Positions 32,096-43,899 of a stretch of 64,000 bases of DNA are shown one piece after another. The number at the start of each line of letters is the position of its first letter. Position 1 is the first letter of the stretch. This DNA comes from Eunapius fragilis (Eukaryota > Porifera > Demospongiae > Spongillida > Spongillidae): positions 10,475,975-10,539,974 of the forward strand of contig OY811973.1 of assembly GCA_963681505.1 (NCBI GenBank). The letters are read 5' to 3'. The notes under the pieces are model-generated. The model saw only the letters and a program-made list of their open reading frames with translations, did not search any database and was not told the origin of the DNA. The translations under genes were made by a program, and so were the position numbers.

Positions 32096-32303
32096 ACACA
32101 CCACACATAGCGATTCACCCATCCCCAGCTTCAGATATTCATTGCACAATATTGATTGCGTCACATGACAGTAAGATTTTATCGTGTAAGCCCTGGGACA
32201 AACATTGTATGCGAGTGTCTCCAGACCCTATGCAAGCGTAGCGGTGATGTAATCCACCCGCAGCTGCGATGCATTGGGTGTGGGCACGAGACTACCTCCC
32301 CCC

Positions 32304-32919
32304 CCCCCCCGCCCCCAACTCCGAAAATGAGCACCGCGCAATTTAGTTTGTACACGTTTCATACTTTTAACAGGAAAAAAAGAAAATCATGCAGCTTTTG
32401 ATGTCACTGTAACATCTCCTCTTTGCCCAGCCATACTAAGCCAAGGGAGTCATGCAAATCATCTGGTGAAGCTTCTACGGCAGCGGAGACTGCTCGGGCC
32501 GCAAGCTTCTCACCAATGGTCCCATATGTTAGGAATTGGGGTGGACGTGCATTGCCTTAGCTGTTGAGACGTTCTGCAACTGGGGTAAGGAGGCTCACCT
32601 CACATTCTCTAGGTAGGCATCCCACCTTGCCATCAGCATGTCCTCTCCCAAACCTTCCATCTTGGCAGACATCTACAGTAGGCTGAACATCACCTTGGTC
32701 AGGTCTATTGCCAGAGCCATCTTGGCAAGGGAGTTCCTGCCCTCGTGACTTGACTTTATTTGTTTGCGCTATAACTTGGCATTTTAATCCTGAACGTGCG
32801 TCTATTCCCCGTTTAGAACTTCCTGTCAGCTGTGAATGTTATGTATAATTAACTAATTTGTGAGCAATAATAATAAAAACGTGCAATTGATTCCCCATTC
32901 ATGTACTATAAATAAATAT
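32304..32919. other. intergenic
   Basis: No gene recognised. It lies between the inverted-repeat block and the 3' end of the TRIM gene. Confidence 0.5.
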
Positions 32920-35900
32920 CTAAAATATAACAATGCAATGGTTAGACCCATCTGAGATCAGTACCTCGCCTTTACTGTTCACACAGATTCCGTAGGAGGA
33001 CTGCAAACATCTCAGCACCTCGCCCCCCTTGACCCCCAGGTAGCGTATCAGCTCCCCACGGGGGGTGAGCACGGACACGACCGCCTGCATGTGGCTAATC
33101 AGTATGAAGCTGTCCGGGTCGCACGCTATCCTGCAAGGCGGGAGCTCCAACTGGATGACGTTATCCCTGAACCCCGGCTGCGGAAACACCGCCCCCTCCA
33201 GGGTGAACGCCTGAATACGTCTATTCCCCAATTCAGCCACCAACAGCCTGTTCAGCGGGAGGTCTATGGCGACATCCCGCGGGGCGTTCATCTCTCCCGA
33301 CTTTGTCCCGAGCTTTCCAAACACATGCACGAGCTTGTTGTTGTTCTGGCGGAACACCTGTATGCGATGGTTGCCACGGTCAGCCACGTACACCTTATCG
33401 TTGCTCAGAACGGCTATCCCCTCGGGGTTGTTGAACTGGCCCGGCTGAGACCCCAGCTCCCCGAACGTGCTCTGGAAGACCCCCGCGAGGGAGACCTTTT
33501 GGACGCGATGGTTGCTGCTGTCCGATATGTACATGAAGGGAGGTTTGCCCTTCGTCACGGCAACCGCGAGGGGCAAGTTGAGCTGGCAGCGGGCGTTGCC
33601 GTAGCCACCGTAGGTGCACTGAAGCGAGTTGTTCTCGCCAAGGACCCTCACGCAGAAGGCGTCGGTGAACACAATGTGATCGTTCAGCGTCACCGACAGG
33701 CCGCGCACGTTGGCCACCTCAGGACTAAGCTTAGACTTCGGGATGATATTGCTCGGCTTGTCCATGGAGTGGTAGTCCCTGCTCTTGAAGACAACCAGCT
33801 TGAACACGGCAGGAGTGATGGGAATGCCGTTTACGGTGATCACCACCGTATGCAGGCCGACGCTGTGCGGCACAAAGCCGACCGTGTACTGACCGATCGG
33901 CACCGCGTCGTCGCCGCTGTCGTCGGTTACGGTGGCGGCTATGGGCCCCTCCGGCCCGTCGATCGCCACCTTCAGGCTCGTCCCCTTCACGTAGCTGCGC
34001 TGGCCGAATCGGTCGTACGCCCTGACGGTGAAGCGCGCCTCCCTGCCCACGAAGCCCTTCGTGAGGGACTCCCCCTGGGCCGTGAACCTGGACGGGACGG
34101 GCTTGCAGTAGACTCCGCCCACCTCCTGCGCCATCCCCTCGAGGGTCCCGGGGATGTAGCAGTGGGGGCCCTCGTCGACGCTCTCGCACGGCTTTCGGGG
34201 CCTCTCCTGAGCCTTCAGCATGGCGTTGGTCACGTTGTCCACGACCCCTTGCTTCTGCCCGAGAAACAGGACGGCCTGGGGAGGAGTCACGGCGGCCTTG
34301 AGGTTGTCCACGTGGAGCGAGAGCTCCCTCTTGGCCTGCTGCAGGGACTCGTGCTGGTCCCGGAGGTTCCTGATCTTCTCCGACACGGCAACCTCCGTCA
34401 GGTCGACCAGCTGCTGCTCCCTAGCGCGGAAGGCGTCCACGATCTGCTGGAACGTCTTGTGCACCTGCTCGGCAATCTCGTTCTTCCTCGAGCCCATGAC
34501 CTCGATCATCCTCTCCACCTCCAAGATACCCACGTTCACGCTGTGGAGGACGACCTCGGCCTTGTCCAGGACGTTCTCGCGGAGGGAGGCCATACCCTCG
34601 TTCACGGCGTCCTCCAGCTTGCACACGTCGTGCCTCTGGTGGCTGCGGACGTGGCAGTCCCCGCATATGGGGAGGCTGCACCCCGGGAGCCGGCAGTAGT
34701 ACTCGAGCGGTTTGCGGTGTGTGTCGCATACGGGAGCTGTGAGGATTTGGAAGGGGGCAGTGAAAGGAAAGATGAGAGGAGGAATTTGACAGTGAGAGGA
34801 GAAGTGGCAGGGAGTAATGGATAGATGTGTATTGATATCATCCTACCTCTTACCGTTTATCACAGCATCCCTCTCCATCCCCCATTTGCTAGCCCCCTTA
34901 CATCACCCCAACGTCCACCCTATCTCACCACCCTATCATTTCTCCTTCCCACACTGCCTCCACCAACCCTCCTCCTCTCACCATTACCACCATCCCTCCT
35001 CCCTCACCACCTCTCCTCCCCTCACCATCCCTCCTCCCCTCACCATCCCTCCTCCCCTCACCATCCCTCCTCCCCTCACCATCCTCCTCCCTCACCATCC
35101 CTCCTCCCCTTACCACCCTCACCATCCCTCCTCCCCTCACCATCCCTCCTCCCCTCACCATCCCTCCTCCCCTCACCATCCCTCCTCCCCTCACCATCCC
35201 TCCTCCCTCACCATCCCTTTTCCCCTCACCATCCCTCACCATAAATACCTCTCAGCTTACATTGCTTACCCAGGTCATGCCCACCAGGGATATTTGGAGT
35301 GGCTACCAATATTGGCTTCAGAACTTCAACTGCATAGCCGAGATCAACGTTGCGAGGCAGTCCAGCCACGCCCCTGTCGCCCAGGGAAATAACCCTGCGA
35401 CACCGAGGGCAAATAATCTCATCTCCACCTGAACAACCAATCAAATGAACACAACTTTCAACCAGACAATATTTATAAGGCAAGGCCACACCCTCAATGG
35501 CAAGGCCACACCCTCAACGGCAAGACTACACCCTCAAATGCAAGGCTACACCCTCGAAGGCAAAACCATACCCTCAAGGCAAGGTCACACCCTCAACGGC
35601 AAGGCCACATCCTCAAATGCAAGGCTACACCCTCGAAGGCAAGGCCATAACCTCAAAGGCAACAAAGGCAAGGCCACACCCTCAAATGATGTATAGAGAC
35701 AAAACTGCATAATAGTAACATTCAACCCCACACCCTTGTGTATAACAGTTATGTAGTACGACCCCTTGTGACCCCACCCTTCCCCAGGGGTTATTTAGTA
35801 CGGCCCCTTGTGACCCCACCCCTCCCCCAGGGGTTATTTAGTACGGCCCCTTGTGACCCCACCCCTCCCCCAGAGGTTCTTTACAATGGCCCCTTGTGAC

Positions 35901-37892
35901 CCCACCCCTCCCCCCAGTGGTTCTTTACTACGGCCCCTTGTGACCCCACCCCCTCCCCCCAGTGGTTCTTTACTATGGCCCCTTGTGACCCACCCCCTCC
36001 CCCCAGTGGTTCTTTACTATGGCCCCTTGTGACCCCACCCCCTCCCCCCAGTGGTTCTTTACTGTGGCCCCTTGTGACCCACCCCCTCCCCCAGTGGTTC
36101 TTTACTACCGGCCCCATTGTGACCCCACCCCCTCCCCCTAGTGGTTCTTTACTGTGGCCCCTTGTGACCCCACCCCCTCCCTCCAGTGGTTATTACTTTG
36201 TGATATATATCAGGGTCCTCCCAGATATAAGGACACAGTGCTCAGATAAGCAGCCAGAATGAAAAGCTGCTTCTGCTTAAGATCCTGTGTGGGTGACAAT
36301 TGGCCAATACATCTTGCAGGTATCTGTTGTGTCCTCTAGAGGCTATGGCACTGGCTTGTGTCCTCTAGAGGCTATGGCACTGGCTTGTGTCCTCTAGAGG
36401 CTATGGCACTGGCTTGTGTCCTCTAGAGGCTATGGCACTGGCTTGTGTCCTCTAGAGGCTATGGCACTGGCTTGGCTATTGTACTGGTTGGTTTATACAT
36501 AACATACGCACAGACCTGTGGTCTTGATTTTTAAGTACTTATAGTGATTTGAGGGTTTCATGTACATGTTGTGCATGCACACGAACTGTTAAGAATTTGA
36601 ACCAGCCAATATGGCCTAACTAATGTTATTTATGAGAACATTTGTATTACATCCATCTAAGGATTAAATATGCATCCACAGTTTACTTTAGGTCTTTAAA
36701 TAGAATTTTACCACACGTAAACATGTGAAAAAATAGTGAATCCCAATGCTGCGGGTGGGCTTCAAGGTTATCTGCCTCATCTTAATTAGATGAGTGCATG
36801 TTGATGCTTTTTTGGCTCACCCACACCCACATCCACACACAGCACTAGTACACATATGCTGCGCATGTGTGCACTAAGTAATGAGGTCACTGCTGATACT
36901 GTACAGAGCTACAAGTTTGCCTTCCCTAAATCACTTCACTGCACGTCTCATCCACAAAGCGTGCGTGACAAAATTCAGTGCCTATCAGCTGTGAAGATTA
37001 AGAAAGGTGAAACTCAGATGGTTGGGAGTAGCCGTAAGTTAATGCAAGGAAACCTGTAACGACTTGTATTTTATATTTTGAGAGCATCCCCCCCCCCCCC
37101 CGGCATGGAGCCACAGGTAAAGTGTGAATGTCTGAACGCACTGTAACACAGGTGGCACTCACACGGTTGCTACAACAACAACAACAACAAAAAAAGACAC
37201 TACGTACGGTATTTTTTAGGCGATGAAAAGAATATGGACATCTGAAAGACTGAATCCTCCCTGGTATTCTAAACAGAAGCTGCCAGAGGGGTGGTAAAAA
37301 GGCCTTGCTATCTCCACGCATCGGTTGGCAGCTCCATCACAGGTAATGCGACACCGCAGCAACATTCTACGCTCATCAGTGGGCGTGCTCACAAATTCAC
37401 ACAACCAGGATGCATTTACCACCACTTTATGCAACAAAAACGTACGGTGCCAAGGAGGTGGTATACTAGGAAAGGCTGCACACTTCCCGCCCCCCCCGCC
37501 CCCCCCCCCCCACACACACACATCCCCTCAAATATCGTCCCCCTGCTACGTGTTAGTTTGTGTGCTTCTAATGTATGCGCACACGCATTCATTCTATACC
37601 TTTCTCCCCACTCTCCCAAAACTCTCCAAAATAACTTCTCTTATCGGGCTGACCGTACGCACGCTACGTGCCATTCATAAGCCGACAGAACAGCATGACC
37701 AGCTATTCAGTATTTTACGCATGTAAGCGGGAGCCCTCACGCTTACCCAAAGGGTTCTCTGGGTCGAATTCGGCCTTTCGGACAAGCCTCTGGAGGCAGG
37801 GCGAAACAGTAAGAGTGCTGACATGGAAGAATGCGAGGGTCGTCGAAGTGCTCCAAACACACGGAGCAAGAAATGCCGTCCTCTGCCATCAT
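32920..37892 (-). CDS. TRIM-NHL protein (TRIM2/3/71-like), RING frameshifted
   Basis: Three exons: 37747-37892, 35270-35428 and 32920-34736, about 706 aa when read across the shift. Order: RING (CSVC...CQHSYC in exon 1, CPRC in exon 2), B-box zinc finger (VCDTH...YYC...CGDCH...H, about residues 102-145), coiled coil (about 150-240), filamin-type immunoglobulin repeat (about 285-390), and a C-terminal run of about six NHL repeats (NNPEGIAV, YVADRGNHRIQVF, ISDGSNHCIVIF). Family members are E3 ubiquitin ligases and/or RNA-binding translational repressors. In exon 1 the frame after HSYC is off by one: seven bases instead of six separate TGT from the next zinc-ligand TGC, and exon 1 is 146 nt where 145 fits the phase-1 junction. 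The RING is therefore broken, by mutation or by sequencing error. The start MMAEDGIS directly follows a possible acceptor, so a non-coding exon may lie upstream. Confidence 0.85.
34905..35245. repeat. 18-bp pyrimidine-rich minisatellite
   Basis: About 15 copies of ccctcctcccctcaccat in the TRIM intron between exons 2 and 3. It is nearly pure pyrimidine on the plus strand, so it is a triplex-prone tract. Confidence 0.9.
35460..35690. repeat. 20-bp minisatellite
   Basis: About 11 copies of caaggccacaccctcaacgg variants in the TRIM intron between exons 1 and 2. Confidence 0.9.
35755..36195. repeat. about 45-bp minisatellite
   Basis: About ten copies of a unit with ggttctttactatggcccct and tgtgaccccaccccctcccc. 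The unit contains C-runs in every copy. Confidence 0.9.
36328..36475. repeat. 29-bp minisatellite, five near-perfect copies
   Basis: Unit composed of tgtgtcctctagaggctatg and gcactggct. The copies are essentially identical, so it is a young array. Confidence 0.9.
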
Positions 37893-38526
37893 CTGCGTGC
37901 CATAAACATAATACTTATTACAATAATAAGGTGAAAGAAGAAATATTGAAATTATACAAATCAAATTTATGGTCGAAAGGAATCTGAACCGCGTACCGTG
38001 AAACCATTAGTCCCCGTACATGTACCAGAAATCACATATAAGCCCAACCCACAATCACTCAATTGAATATATATCTTAGGTGCATAAAGTATACCTTCCT
38101 TCCCCTAACTACGTACCCTTGGATGGGGATACTGCTGGGTGGGTGGGGTCAGTAGTGATTACATGTAAGTGGGGGTGTGATGGGGGGGGGGGGGGGGGGG
38201 GGGGCAGAAAAGCCCTGGCAGGACAGGCATAGTAGTCAGCTTAGGTGACGGGAGTTAGTTAGTTGAGCAAACTTTTTAGTTTTTGGTTTGTACTGTCTGT
38301 GGAGTTTGGTATTAATACGGAGGCATCACTGGGGGTATACATGGTACCGGGTTGTCTGTCAAACAGCACAACGCTACTGCTGCTTGGGGGGGGGGGGGGG
38401 GGGGGGTGAGAGTACTTGAGTCACTTTGGATAGTCATAAAGACTGTGGTACACTTTTGGAACTAGGTTTAGGCTGATGCAATTAACGATATATCACTTGA
38501 AATAAAAAATAAACTAATTAATTTAT

Positions 38527-39006
38527 AGTTAGTTGTAGGTAAGGTTTGAAGGTTTGTTAATGCTCTCAGTGTGCTCTCAGTGTGCTGTGTGTTGTTTTGT
38601 ACAAGTAATAAAAACATTCTCTACACGAGAAGGTTGGTGGTATATAGGAATCAATTAAAAGGTGATGGTGGTGTAAAAAGCAAGGGAACAAGGCTTCTGA
38701 TTGAAAAGGAAAAATACAATAGACCATTAGCAGCATGTTGTCCTATTTAAATGTGCGTGCTAATATAGGTCTATTTCATTTTTCCTTTTCAATCTGAAGC
38801 CTTCTAAGTAAACTGATCTCACGCTATAATCAGATAAACCATGCACAACAATACATGACCAAATTGACGTAAGCAACTTTGGCCTTATACACACATTTCA
38901 ATACAGCGCATATTACTATAAAACGAAGAGAGACGCAGTATCTAGTTAGTTGTAGGTAAGGTTTGAAGGTTTGTTAATGCTCTCAGTGTGCTGTGTGTTG
39001 TTTTGT
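38527..39006. mobile_element. inverted-repeat element between 65-bp direct repeats
   Basis: The sequence ttagttgtaggtaaggtttg ... gctgtgtgttgttttgta occurs at about 38,529-38,602 and again at 38,946-39,007. Between them lies an element with gggaacaaggcttctgattg at 38,688 and its inverted partner ttttcaatctgaagcctt near 38,790, of the same family as 49,084-49,351 and 30,655-30,770. Confidence 0.6.
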
Positions 39007-39298
39007 ATTCAAAGGCAGCTGCAAGTAGGTGTATTTATGCAACTGCTCAACTAACTCCATTAAAAAACACCATGTGTATTAACTGAAGCATTATGCACAA
39101 TTGAAACCCAGTACCAAAGACAACAGAAAGTCTAAGATCTCTTCTATCACACTAAATTTTCTCAATGCTACTTACCACAATCTGATTTTGGATAAGTAAC
39201 CACAGATGGTACTCTGTTAAAACACACGACAGCAACAATTCAGAGTGGGAAATTCAACTATCCCACTCTTAATAAAGAACGCCTTTCCTACTGAGCCA

Positions 39299-39507
39299 AA
39301 GGCGGATCCGGGAGGGGAGGGGGGGGTTGCAACCCCCTCTTTCATATAAGGTACCCCCTCTTCTGCAGTGCTAAGCAGCCCGCCCCCTCCCCGCTTTTCG
39401 TATCGGGCCTGAAGCGGACAGCCCCCCCCCCCCCCCCCCCCCCCCCCCCGCTTTCCGTATCGCGGGTCTCAACCCCCCCTTTTGGAAAATCCTGTATCCG
39501 CCCCTGC
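39299..39507. mobile_element. G-rich MITE-like element
   Basis: Ends aaggcggatccgggagg and cctgtatccgcccctg are inverted. The interior has gcttttcgtatcgggcctga, tandemly repeated as gctttccgtatcgcgggtct, around a poly-C run. Confidence 0.65.
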
Positions 39508-39906
39508 TGACTCTTAGTTCCCCCTCATGTGCAGTGGAATTCCCAACGTCCTCTACTATAATTGTTATTGAAAAGCTGTACATATGTGTATGCTTTTACG
39601 TCCTTACCTATTTTCTGATCCTTGTGATCGACTGTATAGGCCTAATTCTGAGTTAGTTCATGATCCCCATATATGCATCAAATTATACTGTATTCCCCCC
39701 TCCGCCCGATGCATTTATAACCACAGTTTATCTGTCCAAAGCCTAAGCCTAAGCCACGAACGCAATGCTCGTTGGCTATTGTTCATCAGACTCGCCACCG
39801 CACTGACCGCAGGTTTCGACAATGGGGCGCTTTAATTGGAATTTAATTCCGTAGCTACAACGGTCACACCCAATTCTGTGTTTATAGAAAACCTATCACT
39901 AAAAAA

Positions 39907-41007
39907 ATGCGCCGAAGACAGACGCTTCAGAAAGTAGTAAAAGAATTCGATGCATTTCCAAAGGTACCCGAAGATTACCAGAAGCCGACGGTTCGAGGAG
40001 GGACGCTTTCGTTGCTCTCCCTATCCATCATACTACTACTCGTCATATCCGAATTCTTCTACTACAGGAGTACAGAAACGACCTACCGCTATTCCGTAGA
40101 CACAGCAATGGAGAGCGAATTGAGGTTAAGTATCGACATGACCGTGGCAACGCCCTGCCGGTTCCTGGGGGCAGACTTGATCGACCTCTCGGGTGACAGC
40201 ATAGCGTCCGTGTCGGACATGAAGCAGGAAGACGCCGTGTTCGAACTCACCCCCGCGCAGAAGAGGTGGCTCGACCGAAAGAGGGCAGCCCACGAGTCCG
40301 TCTCGGAGCTTCGCTCCTTAGGAGAGCTGACGTTCCTGACGTCCCTCGTCGGTAGCGCCATGCCCGCCGCGGACAGAGACGAGCGGCCGAAGGACGCCTG
40401 CCGCGTCCACGGCTCCCTGTCCGTCAGGAAGGTGGCGGGAAACTTCCACGTCACGACGGGGCGCTCGATCCCGCACCCCCAGGGCCACGCCCACCTCAAC
40501 GTGTTCGTCCCGCAAAACGAGCTGAACTTCTCGCACCGCATCGACTCCCTGTCCTTCGGTCCCGTCGTACCAGGAGCGGTTAACCCCTTGGACGCCACGC
40601 TCCAGATCACCGCAAACAGGCATCACATATTCCAGTACTATCTCCAAGTAGTGCCCACCAAGCTGAGGACCGTGGACCAGAGGTTAGACACGTGCCAGTA
40701 CTCTGTGACCGAACGGAGCAGGCCAGTGGAACACCAACTGGGTAACCACGGCGTCCCAGGCATATTTGTCAAGTACGAAATGTCACCCATGATGGTGGAG
40801 ATTATAGAGAAGAGGAAACCACTCCTCCAGTTCCTTATAAGGCTAATTGGTATCGTCGGAGGCATATTCGCCACGTCCGGCTGGCTGCACATCATGATTG
40901 GAATCGTGAGTGAGTTCTTATCACCCAGGAGCAATAAGTTGCCCGAGCCGTTGTCTGCGGCAACGCCCAGTGTGGGCATTGCCACTCCCTCTGGTGTGAA
41001 CACGTAG
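39907..41007 (+). CDS. ERGIC2: ER-Golgi intermediate compartment protein 2
   Basis: An intronless frame of 366 aa, close to human ERGIC2 (377 aa). ERGIC2 is a two-pass membrane protein that cycles between ER and Golgi and forms a complex with ERGIC3 in early secretory transport. Diagnostic segments: the N-terminal VKEFDAFPKVPEDY before the first membrane span (about residues 32-52, LSLLSLSIILLLVISEFF), the lumenal DACRVHGSLSVRKVAGNFHV and IPHPQGHAHLN, FSHRIDSLSFG, the QYYLQVVPTKL and YSVTER segments, GIFVKYEMSPMMV, and a second span RLIGIVGGIFATSGWLH. The start is the first ATG, preceded by AAAAAA. Codons are GC-richer in the middle of the gene than in the flanks. The lack of introns may reflect retroposition or ancestral intron loss. 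Confidence 0.93.
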   Translation: MRRRQTLQKVVKEFDAFPKVPEDYQKPTVRGGTLSLLSLSIILLLVISEFFYYRSTETTYRYSVDTAMESELRLSIDMTVATPCRFLGADLIDLSGDSIASVSDMKQEDAVFELTPAQKRWLDRKRAAHESVSELRSLGELTFLTSLVGSAMPAADRDERPKDACRVHGSLSVRKVAGNFHVTTGRSIPHPQGHAHLNVFVPQNELNFSHRIDSLSFGPVVPGAVNPLDATLQITANRHHIFQYYLQVVPTKLRTVDQRLDTCQYSVTERSRPVEHQLGNHGVPGIFVKYEMSPMMVEIIEKRKPLLQFLIRLIGIVGGIFATSGWLHIMIGIVSEFLSPRSNKLPEPLSAATPSVGIATPSGVNT

Positions 41008-41114
41008 GTGTGTCTCTGTACCGCCACCTCCCTCCACAGTTCGTTTTATTAGGTTTGTAATCGGACCATTCAATTTTGATATCAGGCAATTTGGAATGCT
41101 CTTGGTGGGTGTGT

Positions 41115-41262
41115 GCCAGGGTTAATGTGAGAGCAGTGGGTGGGGCTAGTGAGAGAGCAGTGGGTGGGGCCAGTGAGAGCTGTGGGTGGGGCCAGTGAGA
41201 GCAGTGGGTGGGGCCAGTGAGAGCAGTGGGTGGGGCCAGTGAGAGCAGTGGGTGGTCGTGAA
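41115..41262. repeat. 22-bp minisatellite
   Basis: About six copies of gagagcagtgggtggggcca(gt) between the convergent ERGIC2 and beta-helix genes. Confidence 0.9.
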
Positions 41263-41417
41263 GGCTATTTATAGCTGCACTTGACAAACCAATGTCTACA
41301 CCATTAGCCCAGTGGTGCCCACACAATCATGTACACAACAGAGAAAAATACAATTTTAAGACACAAAGTAAAACAAAATTGCAAAACGTATCACCTGTCT
41401 CAGTCCTGTAAGCAACA

Positions 41418-43860
41418 CTACAGGCTTCTTTGTCCCATATGCACCACCACTGAGTCATGCACAATTGCGACTGTGAACTTGTGGTAGTTAGTATCAAGTG
41501 CTCCAATTGACAAATCAAGGTTCTGTCTATTATTGTTCTCCTGTGGTGGCTGTGTACTCTGTCTGCAAGAGGGAAAATACAGAGTGCTAGATGTAAGGGT
41601 TATTATAAATGCAATTTTGGAATGTAGTTTCATTGCAGCATGCTTAGCAGGCAGCAATGAAACCACTTTCCAAATAAGCAATGTATCTACTTTTGAACTT
41701 GAAGACCACACGTGCGTATCTATTTGGACTACTTATTTAAATTAAAAACTTTGGGGCAGTGATTTTTGATTGCTGAAGATAACAACTTTAAAGGACTGTG
41801 TGCCGTTGTTGCTGGTATTATCTAGCTTGTCACCATTGGCAATTAGCAAAACTTTATTTTATACATGCAATGTGTTCCATAACACACATACGGCATACAT
41901 GTTGATACAGTCTAGGTGTGTATGCTAAAAGAATACCTGAAAAGTGAGGCCACACCCACAGCTACACAGACCACTCCTGCCAGGAGGGGGAGGTAGTAAA
42001 ATGGAGTCAGGAGACCTGCATAACTGGTGAATCCAGGCATGATGCAGCCATCTTTGTTGCTCAGGGGGACAGAGAGCTGGGTTGTGTGGGAGTAGAGCAG
42101 GTCCTCAGGGATTGCCGAGTCTCCCACTATCAGCAGCATCATCAGGAGGTCCACACATAGCACCACCTCAAGAAGGTTGACCACAGCTGACTTGTAGGGC
42201 TGGATGAAGGCGTAGGCACACAAGTAGACCATGAGGAGGTAGGAGGGAGGGATGGGGTTCCCGGGGAAGGGGAGAGTGAAGAGGAGGAGCAGGAACCTCC
42301 TGGCTAGCTCCATGGCACCCCACCACCTCCAGTCCTCCTTGAAGGCATTGGTGAGGGGCTCTACCAGGTGACGAAGCCACAATGGTCTCTATGGAAACAA
42401 AGTATGGCATTCATGTATGAAGAAAACCCTTAGTTATAAACTCCCCAACCCTCCAGCCCTAGTTCAAAAGGAGCATCAGTGCCATATTAACATGGCAGAA
42501 TGAAATGAATATATAAACAGTTTTAAACCTTTAATTAAAAAACAATCTGGTCAATTAAAAAATGCACCCTCCCCCCCCCCCCCCATGTAAGGAAATGACC
42601 AACCTTCAGTTTCTCCATGGCTATCAGTGCCACCAAAGGTATAAGCCCCGCCTCCATCACCAGGGCCAAGATGGAGAACAGGGCCAGGGGGAGGTGCCCA
42701 TGTGAGAAGCAGTCCACTGATCCATCCACATACCACCTCTTTGAGGGTGGAGGGGAAGAGGAGGGGGGGAGGGGGGGGTGTCGCCCAACCCCAAAAGTGT
42801 AAAGCTGTGATCACTGAGAGCACTATGTCAAGATAATTATACATTGGGGGGGGGGGGGGGAAGGGGTACAAGGTGTGGGACCAGCCCCACGGATGTAAAG
42901 CAATGATCAAAGAACTGCCATGTACACAGCCAGCACAAATATCCCTCTCCATTGATGCACTTATGCTAACCCCGTACAGGGCTGAATCTCCTTCACCGGC
43001 AACACAACCACCCCCAATAGATTGTTACTACTTCAAATAGTCTAGCTGTTTATTTATATTAGTGCGTCAACCAATAGTAAATATGATCTTACAGGCTTGG
43101 TGTGTCCATTGCTGTCTTGGATATGTGGACAGTTCAGAACACTCATGGATGTGTGCACTGCCTGGGTGTACAATAGGAGCACTAGAGTCCACATTCCATA
43201 CCATGGTATGGAACGGAGCTTGAGCACCTTCCTGAGGTGTGCAAGTATGTGGTGTACTGTGATCTCCTATATGTTACTATAACCACCCGCTCACCTGATC
43301 ACCAAGGTGATCCCAACAGTTAGACCAACCAGAAGAGGGGGTGTGTATCGGAGGCAGTAGGAGACCAAAGGGTTAAGGTTCCTGAGGAGACAGAAGTCGT
43401 AAGGGAAATAGAAGGCCAGGGATGAGGAGATGTAGTAGAGATATGGACGGACTATTTCAAAGGAGATGGGAAACTCCTCACTGATGAGGGGAGCCAGCTG
43501 AGAAGGAAGGGATCACATGCCTGTCATGTGACATGCGTAATATTCTCGGCAATTTATAGAGTGGCTCACTTGAATGGCAAACAGACAAGGGTAAAATCCT
43601 GCCATTAGTGGGTGAGGGTAAATCATGATGAGAATGGTTGCTATGACAACCACCACATCTAAGGGAAGACAAAAGGATCAGTCCAATGAGGTTACAGGGG
43701 AGCAGACCAGTAGGGACATGAGGGACTTACACAGACCCAGGATGAGTAGTCCATTCACATTTCCACATGTAACACACCTGTTAGTCAGAGCACTAACACC
43801 ATATCCTTGGGGACAGTGACCACACAGTACTCCTAATAGAAGGGGGTGTGGTTAGTGGGA

Positions 43861-43899
<39 letters not shown>

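Larger units (their letters stand above)
31262..32303. repeat. inverted repeat enclosing a helicase fragment
   Basis: Arms 31,262-31,375 and 32,190-32,303 are nearly perfect reverse complements over about 115 bp (sharing catcgcagctgcgggtggat and gcatagggtctggaga). The enclosed DNA holds the RecQ-like fragment and an inserted element. Confidence 0.85.
37893..39906. other. intergenic between TRIM and ERGIC2
   Basis: No gene found. It contains poly-G runs (38,180-38,203 and 38,385-38,406), a 65-bp direct repeat flanking an inverted-repeat element (38,527-39,006) and a G-rich element (39,299-39,507). Confidence 0.5.

Noticed and set aside
33091..34824. 577-codon plus-strand frame antisense to the TRIM gene
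   Set aside because: GC-rich antisense shadow. The minus strand has recognised B-box, filamin and NHL domains in phase with upstream exons.
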